Assembly (NCBI RefSeq): GCF_022539665.2
Contig: NC_081334.1
Location: 6,542,424-6,606,423, forward strand
DNA from: Daphnia carinata
Lineage: Eukaryota; Arthropoda; Branchiopoda; Diplostraca; Daphniidae
Direction: 5' to 3'
DNA length: 64,000 bases
Shown here: positions 28,248 to 38,547 of the stretch, piece after piece
Layout: each line of letters opens with the position of its first letter
How positions within the stretch are numbered: the first letter of the stretch is position 1
The notes under the pieces: generated by a model
The model's input: only the letters and a program-made list of their open reading frames with translations
The model's database searches: none
Told to the model about the DNA's origin: nothing
Made by a program: the position numbers and the translations under genes

Positions 28248-28830
28248 CTAAACTGGCCACTTCCATTGGTTGGCAGCTGGTTCAGTTACAAGAGGTTCCC
28301 AGGGCTTCCAAACCTGCATCTTCCTCGCTAAGGTCAATTCATTTTCAGCCTGAACCATAAGTTCTTCCACCTGTCCACAATTTATGCGGTCTTCAAGCTT
28401 TTAATGTCCTTTTCCTGGACAGAGATTTCATAAAACAGGCAAAATATTTATGTTTATAAAAATACTGTGCAGTGTGCACTATCACAATCAATACCTCACT
28501 AACTGCTTGAGCTCTTTCTTTGATAATTTGCTCAGTATAACGACGGTAGGCTGCATCTTGTGGCATATTTTGCAGAGTACGGAGGATTTTGGCATATAGC
28601 ACACTGAGAGTATGGTGAGGATTTGGAGCCACTGCCAACCCAGTCAATCCAGTTGCTGCCTATACAAAATTTTGTAATCATAAGACTTTATGTCACAGGA
28701 ACCCAAAGCATAATCATAATAAGGTAAGTTGGAAAATACCACAAACAAATCTATTTCTCGATAAGATTCAAATTAAGAATAACAATGTGATTCCCAATCC
28801 CCTACTTACCTTTTTCACGATACCAGCCAT
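28248..28830 (-). CDS. NDUFA5: NADH:ubiquinone oxidoreductase subunit A5 (complex I B13), frame break in last exon
   Basis: Exons 28810-28830 and 28495-28659 read MAGIVKK and then [18 protein letters not shown] through [14 protein letters not shown]. The last exon (28248 to about 28415) matches the family C-terminus: [19 protein letters not shown], then [14 protein letters not shown], ending QWKWPV. Taken from the natural acceptor at about 28416, its first codons (EKDIKSL) run into a stop because one base is missing near 28391-28399. An alternative acceptor after TTAAAAG (exon starting near 28399) would restore the frame but drop about seven residues. NDUFA5 is a matrix-side accessory subunit of complex I. 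A single-base assembly error is the simplest explanation. Confidence 0.9.
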
Positions 28831-29257
28831 TTTTCCTTGTTTATCGCAGACGAAGGATGATTGAGTGCGCTATTCGGCTTCGCTTGGTAGACTGAAAAGA
28901 AAAAAGCGAAATGTTTTACAAACCTAAATTATTTAATTTAATGTAAGAAAAATAAAATGAAAAAATATGGTAACAAAACCAGAAATTTTAATATAATTTG
29001 AAATATAATCACCAATTTATATAAATATAAATTCAGAAATCGGCACAAGGAAGCAGGCAGTCCAGGGCTCCAGGCACATGCACATTGTCAATGCCTCTAT
29101 CGCTTCATAGAGGGCAGTTGTCGCGGTAAAGTAATGCAACTATGGGTGCTGTTTAGCAGTTATGGTCGTTTCAAACAACTGACTGACTTTTCACTCAGTT
29201 TCAGTTGTCCCAAAAAATACTTTTTCCGTCCTTGCTGGTCGACAAGCAAATCCGACT
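28831..29257. promoter_or_regulatory. Divergent promoter region, NDUFA5 / MAN1
   Basis: 427 bases between opposite start codons of two housekeeping genes. Both promoters are expected here. The half near NDUFA5 is very AT-rich. Confidence 0.5.
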
Positions 29258-31959
29258 ATGGCTGAATTAAATAAACTTAGTGATCAAGAGTTGCGAACGA
29301 AGCTAGCTGAATACGGAATGACTGACATACCAATCACAGAGACTACCCGGGACTTAGTCATCAGACGCATCAAGTCGGCAATGAAGACAGCCGGCAATGG
29401 CACCTCCTCCTCCCATGAACATGAGGAAGCTGCTATCGAAAGTCGTCTTTCATCTGCCCGCCGAAAATCAGTAGGTGCACACACGATTGTTGCAAAGCCA
29501 AAAACAAGACAAAGAGCAAGCATAGCAGCACCTCAATTTCAGAGTGATTCTAGAACCGATGATTCTGATGGATACGAAACCGAGGAAACTATCAAAAATC
29601 TTCAGCAAAACAAAATACCTCGAGAGTTGATAAGAAGAGTGTCAATGGAAAAAATAAGTCTATTAGTAACAATACTCCTGGAACAATATCAGATGAAGAA
29701 CTCACCAGACAGCTAAAATTGCACAAAATTGTAGGGCAAGAAATTAAAGACAAAACAAGGCCAATTCTTATCAAGAAACTAAACCATGCAGTTGCCAAAC
29801 AGAAAAGAGAGTCAAAGAGTTTTTCAATGCCTTTACCCAGCTATCCAGATGATGAACCAGACTCTGCACAAGAGTCAGACAAAGGCTTCCCTGATAACAC
29901 CAGTTTTAGTTCAGCAAAGGAAAGACGCAGCTTGACACCATCTCTTAGCTTTTCCCCACAACATTCTCTTACTTTTGGAAGCAACAACAGCTCATACCCA
30001 TCCAGTGATTCTTTTCTGAAACCAAGACAGTCAGATTTTTCAAGAGCATTTGTTCCTTCATCTAATCCTGTCATAAACAGGTAATACTTAGTCTCATATT
30101 TTTCTTTTTCTTTATAATCTAATGATAAATGGCCTTTTTATAAGATTTGTTGAGGAGCAGGAACCGTATGATACAGGATCAGACTCCGAGAACGATAGTA
30201 TGCCTGCTAGAAAGACACCTAAAAAAAGCTGGTTCCCGTCATGGTTTGGTAAAAAAACTGACAAAAATTCGGTATTACTTCCAAAATATAAGTTTTGTTA
30301 CAATTAGTTTTAACGTTTCTCTAATACTTTTTGTAGACTATTCCTGTGAAGACATCTGCATTCTATGCCAATATGAAAGGGAAACTAAATATTGTCAGGC
30401 AGTGGCAGTTCGTCGTTGTATTTTTACCATTACTTGCGGCCTTGTTCTTTCTACTCTTAGCCGCAGTTTATATCAAGGCAGCTTATAACGAAACAACACC
30501 TACCCAGGGGGACACTGCAATGGATCAAGCAATCCAGAACGTTAAAAATCTAATTGAACAAGAGACTATCACACATCTTTGTGGCGGTGGCGATGCTATG
30601 GCGGTGGATTCTTCTTTTTTAATGGAACAGCTGCATATGAATCAGACGATGATCAACGAAGTTCTAGAGGCTGTCACAGCTAATCGTCATTGGGATATTC
30701 ATGTAGCCGGAGAGTCGTGGAGTACTCCGAGCGTCCGACTTCCTATTTGGTGCTCGATAAAAACGTACCTATGGAATATCTCAGTTACTGTTTTCTTCAT
30801 AATATGTGGTGGGTATTATTTGCTGAAAATACGGTTTAAAAAATTCAGACTTACTAATTTTCTTATGCTCAATTATAACAGGCTTTGGGGTGGTTTTATT
30901 GATTCACCAATTGGTTACTGCCAATTGCCGACAACGTGAGAAAGAAGAGCAGGATGTCTACTCTATGGTGGAAATGATCATAGATCTGTTGGCTCGCCAT
31001 CAGGCAAGCATGGTAGTCGAACGACGACCGCATGACGCTTTTCTAGCAGTTACACACGTCCGAGATCTCCTCATTCCACTAAAGGAGCGAAAATCAAAGA
31101 TAAAATTGTGGAATAAGGCAGTACAGTTTCTTGAGGACAATGAGTCACGAGTCCGACCAGAAATCCAGCAAATTGAAGGCGAAGACTTTCGTGTTTGGCG
31201 ATGGCTTCCACCGAGTACAACATTTTCGCCAAAAAAAATCGACAATCCATGAAGATCAAACTGATGATGCTTCGGCGGGCAGCAGTTTTGGCCCTACGAA
31301 TAGCGTAGCACCTCGGCCAAAAGTGTGGCAAGGTCAAGCTTTCAGCACCGATAGTACTGGAGTAAACTCGCCTCCTCCTTACCCGCTAACCCAGTGCCTC
31401 AAAGTACGCAACATGTTCGACGCTGAAGTGTAAGAATATAAATTTAAGTTTCAAGTATTTTAGCTACAGTAGTCTATAAGGGCAATCTTTGTATATTCTT
31501 AGTGTTGCTCCATTTCTCATTTAGGGATTAGTTAAGCTTTGTTATAAGTTAAAGTGATTATCTTTCAATTACTATTGGTTAAATGCTCTGTCTGTATAAT
31601 TTTCTTTATGATATTTTTCTTTTAGAGAGGTTGGCGATTCTTGGCCGGTGCGTATTCAAGACGCAATCCTGGAAAAAGCAGATAAGGGTAAAATTATGCA
31701 TATGGCCGTCGATCGTGGTTCGCGAGAAGGCTGCGTCTATATTAAGTGCGCAAGTGCTGACGATGCCGGGAAAGTTTATCACTCGCTTCATGGGTGGTGG
31801 TTTGACGGCAATTTGGTGACTGTTAAGTACCTAAGACCCGAACGATACCAGTATCGCTTCCCAGATTCAGCCAAAGCTACGTTCCCGCTGCAACCATCAA
31901 ATGACAAGCGATTATCTCTGCAGACCAAGTTCTGGAAATCTCCCCTCGAGCATTTTTAA
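29258..31959 (+). CDS. LEMD3: MAN1/LEMD3-type inner nuclear membrane protein with two LEM-like motifs; two frame breaks
   Basis: Exons 29258-30080, 30145-30271, 30337-30808, 30882-31429, 31626-31959; about 767 aa once two single-base breaks are allowed for. The N-terminus is a LEM domain (LSDQELRTKLAEYGM to VIRRIKSAM). About 150 residues on comes a second LEM-like motif (ISDEELTRQLKLHKIVGQ, PILIKKLNHA). Then a Ser-rich linker, a first membrane segment (VVVFLPLLAALFFLLLAAVY), a lumenal MAN1 domain, a second membrane segment (around FGVVLLIHQL), a winged-helix region ending EGEDFRVWRW, and a C-terminal RRM-like domain (KVWQGQAF, SREGCVYIKC, LVTVKYLRPERY). The breaks are a probable missing base near 29594-29598 and a probable extra A in the eight-A run 31231-31238. 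MAN1 binds lamins, BAF and receptor SMADs. Confidence 0.9.
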
Positions 31960-33360
31960 ATTAATGAAACAAAATCCCCAAAGCTTAATATTGTATACCC
32001 TAAATTAACACGACACGCTGATGCAATGTGTACCTTTCTTCAGACGGAAGAGGGAACTGAAGTGTCAAGCATCGTAGTGATTCGCAAATTGTTTCCTTAA
32101 AAATTCATTGTTTCAATAAGAAGCTGAAATCGTATTCGTGGGTTTTACATTTTTTTTTTTTTGGCTTGTTTAATTTGAATGGCACAATACAAAATACACT
32201 ATTCAGCTCTTATACATCGTCAATAATTTTATTTCCAGTTTGGTTTAAAAGACATAGCTTTAAATGACTTTAGTGTTCCACAACTGTGCGAATGAACCGA
32301 GTTTACTTTTTTTTTTAATTTTTGGAAAGTCATTTGGTTTCGGAAGAAATAAAAAATGATAATGATAATTTGATTAAAATTCACGACTGACCTAAAAATT
32401 GAGTGGTCAGGCGCTTGGTGCGCTGCAATCTGATGAAGCTCAACCACCGGCCTTCTATTATAGCTTTGCGCATGCGTGTTTCTATATTGCAACCACGTGA
32501 TTGCAATTTAGTCTGCTAGTCCCCAATTTACTGCAATGTCATGGTTTTTACGTGTGTTCATCGTGAATTCCTTAGAAGGTATTCTTGCATTAATTTGTGA
32601 AATTTATCGAGATATCAGTACTTCATCATGTAAAGGTATTGTGTAATTTCGGAAAAAATTATTAGATTTTCCAAAAATGCAGCATAATTGGTCACTCCAT
32701 GATTTATTGTTACAATTTATCATGTGCATAGTTCATGTGGCATTACTAAATGTTTTTCCAGTTCTTCACATTACAGGTCTCTTTGCCAATCAATTGTTAA
32801 TCTTAAGATTTCCATTTTTGTTTTGTGGCCACTTTGACCGCCAGCAATTCTTTTTTTTACTAAAGCAGGCCCTTTTGCCCGCCAGCAATCTTTTTATTTG
32901 GCTGTCCGTTTTTGCCTGCCATTATTTTTCAATCGTTTTTATTCCGATAATGTTTCACGTTTTTATGGTTTTTTTACGATAAATATCCGTTTATCGTATC
33001 GGAGTAGTTTTTTTCTGTTCCATTTTTTTCCCTTTTGAAGAATTAGTAAAACGTATTTAGTAAACTCTCCCTACAACTACCACCAAGCAGTAAGAGTAGT
33101 AATGATAGATGCAGCATTATATACATATTATCTAAAGGCATCCCCTATGTGTTGAAACTAGAACCAACAAAGTACCACCGGCGAAAGAACGTGCGGTAAA
33201 AGTTCAGTGAACGTTAGTGCGAGATGAAAGTAAGCGAAAAAGAATTTGGAACATATATGTAAGACACAAGCACACGACAAATGGAATGAAGTAAGAAAAC
33301 GCCGAATCGGCCATACTAAACCGTACCATCTTCATTTCTTCTGCAGTCGTAGGGGCGTGG
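31960..33360. other. MAN1 3' UTR and gene-free spacer
   Basis: AT-rich, with T runs near 32151-32162 and 32309-32319. A + strand open stretch at 32677-32982 is hydrophobic, but it is T-rich low-complexity sequence without a splice context or family match, so it is not called. A decamer CGCCAGCAAT recurs at about 32839 and 32881. Confidence 0.45.
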
Positions 33361-34020
33361 ATCTCGGGTTGACGATCTTGTAGCTCCCACGGCGATCTTG
33401 TAGCTCCCACGATGATCCTCGTTGGGCCTTTTCGGTCCTTTGGCCGGCCAATCTAGATACATAAGCGACAAAAAAACACAATTAGTACACTTTAATTTAT
33501 CACTGATACCTTACTGGCGACGATCTCTACGATCCCACGGCGATCTTGTAGCTCCCACGACAATCCTCGTTGGGCCTTTTCGGTCCTTTCGCCGGCCAAT
33601 CTAGATACATAAAATACAAAAAAATATAATTAGTACACTTTAATTTATCACTGATACCTTACTGGCAACGATCTTGTAGCTCCCACGGCGATCTTGTAGC
33701 TCCCACGACAATCCTCGTTGGGCCTTTTCGGTCCCTTGGCCGGCCAATCTAGATACATAAACGACAAAAAAATACAATTAGTACACTTTAATTTATCACT
33801 GATACCTTACTGGCGACGATCTCGACGATCCCACGGTGATCTTGTAGCTCCCACGACGATCCTCGTTGGGCCTTTTCGGTCCCTTGGCCGGCCAATCTAG
33901 ATACATAAACGACAAAAAAACACAATTAGTACACTTTAACTTATCACTGATACCTTTTTTTTGGTGGCGACGATCTTCGGCGACGATCCTCGATGTCCGA
34001 CGGTCCTTGGTGGCGCCCGA
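33361..34020. repeat. 148-bp tandem satellite, four full units plus partial ends
   Basis: The motif GTTGGGCCTTTTCGGTCC begins at 33421, 33569, 33717 and 33865, exactly 148 bases apart. Each unit also carries GATCTTGTAGCTCCCAC, GGCCGGCCAATCTAGATACA and a TTTATCACTGATACC stretch. Units differ by scattered substitutions. A partial unit precedes the array (33361-33420), and the last unit breaks off into a related CGACGATC-rich tail to about 34020. The short frame MGLFGPLAGQSRYI is repeated with the unit and is not a gene. Confidence 0.93.
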
Positions 34021-35103
34021 GATTGCCCTCCTAATTGATCGTGGAAGAAAATAAAAACAAAGAGAAAAGTATTGCCTTTGATTAATCGACGAACAGCAAC
34101 CTTCTTCTTAGCTCTAATATACATCATACCTGAAAATAAAATCGTTTATAATTAATAGTTAGGTGAAGTCGTTGAGTCGTTAACGTGAACCCCATATGTG
34201 CTGAGAGGTTTGAGGAGGCAAGGTGTGCAAATTGCATAATACAAGGGTGGGGATATACGGAATGCATTGCGTGGAGGCAGTGTAGTGCAAAACCAACGTG
34301 CGACAATGATTGTGCCAATATCAAGGTAACTATACTTATTCAACCCTAAATTACTCTCCTTTTTTCTTATCTATCTAGGCTAAGCTGGCTAGACCGGTGC
34401 ATAGGCAAAACCAAGTGCTTATGTGGGGTGTTCATAGTGTGTGACTGATGTTTCTAAAATTAGGTATCCAGTAGGTGAACGATATTTAATCAATTTGTGA
34501 AGGTGAGAAACACTATCAAAGCACCCAGTGATATTTCTACGCTAGTGCACACCGTGCAGGTGGGTGAACTACTGAGCTAGAAAGCGGAATCGAATTTTTG
34601 GTTTTCTTAATGTAAGAGCCCGAGGTTATTACTTTATTCGAGGTTACTGCTAATAGGTAGGTCAATCAGGGTGACATAGGGTTTTCCTTAGCTTACGTCG
34701 AAATAAAATTTTATCGGTGAAAAGCTATTGGTTTAAGGTTTAGGTCACCTCAACCCTAAATTTTTTGTCGAAAAAACGGCAAGCCACGTGGATTTCCTCA
34801 TTAATCAAAGTGATACATTTACCTAATTTCCCCTTAAATTCCAATTAAATCTCTAAATGTTCGTTTGTTCAACTTAACATCTAAATCAAATATTCTGCAG
34901 CAAACTTGTAATGCTAAATGCTATTATGCTAATAAAATTTCTGATAATTGATAAATCCCAATTTGGAAGTTTGGCAACAGGACTAAATTTTATCGTCTGC
35001 TATTTACACGTGTTTCGACTTGTAGTGAGAGAATTGCACCGTCCATAAGTGTTCAGTCTCTTTGTATTAAGTTTTTCTGAATAAACTAGATATTTCTAAT
35101 GAA
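34021..35103. other. Gene-free spacer upstream of WDR36
   Basis: About 1.1 kb with no supported exon. The proximal part should hold the WDR36 promoter. Confidence 0.45.
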
Positions 35104-38100
35104 ATGACGAATACAGTTGGTAATTGTGAAAGTTTCGTAGATGCAAGTCGCATATTCACTGGACATCGTGCATTGGGCCTTGTCAGCAATCACATTCCTT
35201 TGGTTACAAAATATATTCCTCAAAGGAAAGAGACGCTTATTGTTACTGTCATTGGAAATTCTTACCACACCTATGGGGTCAGTTCTCTTTATTTGATCAA
35301 TACGTTGTCAGAATTATGATTTTCTTTTCATAATAACTAGTCAAACAAATTAAGCCTGCTGGGTGTTGGGAGAGCACATGAAGATGACATCACATGTCTT
35401 GCAGGTGACACCTATCGGGTATACACAGCCAGTGGCCATACTATCAAAGTCTGGAAAAGAAGCACTGAACTTTGCAATGAGTTTAAGGGACATGAAAAGC
35501 CTATTCATCTCATGTTGCCATTTGGTCCTCATCTACTTGCAGTCGATGAAGCAAATTATCTTAAAGTCTGGGACATAAATGCAGCAGAAGTCAGCTTTGA
35601 GCTCAGTTTCAATCCTGAAACTTTTTGCATTTCAGCTTTGATGCATCCCGTCACCTACATTAATAAAATTCTTTTTGGAAGTACACAAGGTACAATGCAG
35701 TTGTGGAACCTGAAAACGGGTAAAATGGTCTTTGCATTTAATGGTTGGAACAGTCCAATCACTATCTTGGAACAAGCTCCTGCTGTGGATGTTGTGGCTG
35801 TTGGATTGGCATCAGGAGACATTGTCTTGCATAATTTGAAATTTGATGAGACTGTGATGAAGTTCAAGCAAGAATGGGGTCCAATCACTGCTCTAACCTT
35901 CAGGACTGATGGTGCTCCAATTATGATCACTGGAAGCACACAAGGTCATCTAGCTATTTGGGACTTAGAACAGCAAGCTCTCGTCCAACAACATCGCCAT
36001 GCACATCGCGGAGCTATTACAGGATTGAAAGCTTTAACCGCAGAGCCCATAATAATTACGTCATCCCGTGATAATTCATTAAAAGTAACAAATGATTTTC
36101 TAATTCAAACAAACTTAAATTTTAACCAGCTTTTACATTGGCTCCTCCATCCAAACAGATGTGGATTTTTGACCAGTCAGACGGTGGTGTGCGACTACTT
36201 CGTGAGCGTTGCGGTCATAAGGCTCCACCCATCCGGTTGAGATTTCACGATCAGCTTGGCGAATGGATTCTTTCGACTGGATTAGATTCCTCCCTGCGAG
36301 CATTCTCAACCGTTGCAGATCTTCTACACCGAAACTTGGGCACTGCGCACTATAACCAAAAGAAAGCTCGGCGGGTAGGTCTAGAAAAGGCTGGCGCGAA
36401 AATGCCACCCATTATTACCTTCGCCTCAGGTATAATTGATATTTTCCATTTTTTCACAAATTGGTTTCATGCTCCTTCATGGTTCATTTTAAAATTAAAG
36501 AGTCGGTTAGAGATAAAGAATGGGATTCTATAGCAGCTGTCCATCGACGCTATTGTAACGTAACGACGTGGTCGTTCCACAGATCAACAATGGGCGAACA
36601 CAGACTAACGCACAAGCGATTTGTCGATAATATGGCCCTAGCTAAATCATCTGCAACTGTAAAGTGAAAAAGCTTTTTTAAAATCTTGTCATCAGTAACT
36701 TACCCTCTTTTCATTGATAATGTTTCTAGTGTGTAACTGTTACAGCTTGCGGAAATTTTGCAATTGTCGGGTATGATACGGGCCACGTCGATCGTTACAA
36801 TATGCAATCAGGGATTCACCGTGCAGCTTACATTCGCGAAGATACTGAAAAATCATCTGAATTGCCATTTACCCGTAATGCCGTTCGGGGGGTTGCATCA
36901 GATGGTCTTAATCAGGTATTTAATTTAAACGAATATGTTTTAATCCAGTAATTACAGAAGGAGACATTCTTGCATCGTGCAGGTGGTTTTGGGAGTATTT
37001 GCTAATGGTCAGTTAAATACGTGGAACTTCAAGTCTGGAGAAATTGTGAGAGAAACAAATCTCGAGGTGGCTCCTAGTTTTATTGAAATTAACAGACACA
37101 GGTAAAGCACTTAGGAATGATTGCTCGATGTGGGATTTGGTTTAATAATTTGTTGCATTAAGTGGGCTTCTGGCTATCGCAATGGAAGATTTTTCTATTG
37201 CCATCGTGGAAGTAGAAACGGGCAAAATTGTTCGCCGGCTTCTTGGACATGATGGGCGGTTAACTGACTTGGCGTTCAGTCCGGATGCTCGTTGGGTGGT
37301 ATCGTCTGCTCAAGACTGTAGTATTCGAACCTGGGATCTGCCTACTGGAACGTGAGTGTTCATTTCTCTTGACATAATTTCAATCAGTAGAATATGATGA
37401 ATGTTGTCTTTGACAGGTGTATCGATTATTTTCTTGTTCCGAAGTCCTGTGTTTCCCTGTCCTTCAGTGCCAATGGTAGTTTTCTTGCAACAGCGCACGT
37501 GGACGATCTTGGCATTTATTTGTGGAATAATCAGTCACTCTATACGCAAGTGTCTTTGCGGTCACTGGAAGCAAATTTCCAACCTAAAGTGGCTCCTTTA
37601 CCAGGATCTGCTGCAAGGAGCAGCTGTTCCGAAATCGAAGAGGGTGAAACAATGGAAGAAGATGAACAGTTTGCATCTCCGGAACAAATTTCCGACTCTC
37701 TTGTGACGCTTTCACTACTTCCTGATTCCAGGTGGAAGAACCTTCTGAATCTTGATGTTATCAAAGTAAGTTACCTGAATAAATTCATGTGTATTACAAA
37801 GAAATCGCTAACGTCCCTTTTCTTGCATTCTAGCGACGCAACAGGCCTAAAGAGCCACCGAAGTCGCAGAAACTTGCTCCTTTTTTCCTCACAAACACCA
37901 ATAGCATTGAAGCGATAGCAAACAGCCAGAAAGAATCCGGTTCTCGCATTTTGGAATCATCCAGCGCAATACCATTCGCAATACCCTTAACTCCATGGGC
38001 CAGCAAACTTAACCTTGCAGGGAAACCAGAAGAATGTATTTTGACATTTAAATTAATTTTTAATATTTCCGAGCTCATTATATTTCATTTATCGAGTAGA

Positions 38101-38437
38101 TGCGGCTGTTATAGAAGAGCTCAAAGCAATGGGACCCTCAGCCATCGATACAGAAATTCGGTCCCTTAGTCCTCATCTAGGAGGATCAACCCATCTGCTA
38201 TCCCAGTTCTTAACTTCCATCTCTGTCGTACTGGAATCTAAGCGTAACTATGAAGTCGTCCAAGCCTATTTAGGCCTTTTTTTAAAGGTACATGCTAGTT
38301 CTTTGAGCGAGGAGCATGATTTGTGCAAACGAGCAGAAAAATTGTCGGGGGTGCTTAAGGAAAGTTGGTCAACACTTCAATCCAACTTCGAGAGCACACT
38401 TTGTTTGGTTTCCTTCTTCATGAATGCTGTTATCTAA
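35104..38437 (+). CDS. WDR36: WD repeat protein 36 / UTP21, small-subunit processome component
   Basis: Ten exons: 35104-35277, 35341-36084, 36159-36429, 36501-36658, 36730-36915, 36983-37101, 37163-37351, 37417-37765, 37834-38035, 38100-38437; 2730 bases, 909 aa, close to human. It has two WD40 propellers (for example TASGHTIKVWKR, GSTQGTMQLWNLKTG, GSTQGHLAIWDLEQQ, SSAQDCSIRTWDLPTG, TAHVDDLGIYLWNN), an acidic linker, LSLLPDSRWKNLLNLDVIK, and the UTP21 C-terminal helical domain (GPSAIDTEIRSLSP, SKRNYEVVQAYLGLFLKVH). It acts in the nucleolus in 18S rRNA production. Intron 38036-38099 is only 64 bases and can be misread as coding. Confidence 0.97.
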
Positions 38438-38547
38438 AAATTGACAAAAAAATCACCGTGCGGACGTTTTGACTCATTATTAGATTAATTTTTATTTAAA
38501 TTTCTTCAAACCAATCAAGAGAGTAAACTTCTCGATACCATTTCCAT

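Noticed and set aside
32677-32982. Hydrophobic 101-codon open frame
   Set aside because: T-rich low complexity gives Phe/Leu-rich translations by chance; no homologue, splice sites or start context.
33422-34054. Repeated small ORFs beginning MGLFGPLAGQSRYI
   Set aside because: They recur exactly with the 148-base satellite unit and have no other coding signs.
37984-38100. Apparent frame shift in WDR36
   Set aside because: A 64-base GT-AG intron (38036-38099) joins the two frames in phase and gives the expected family sequence.
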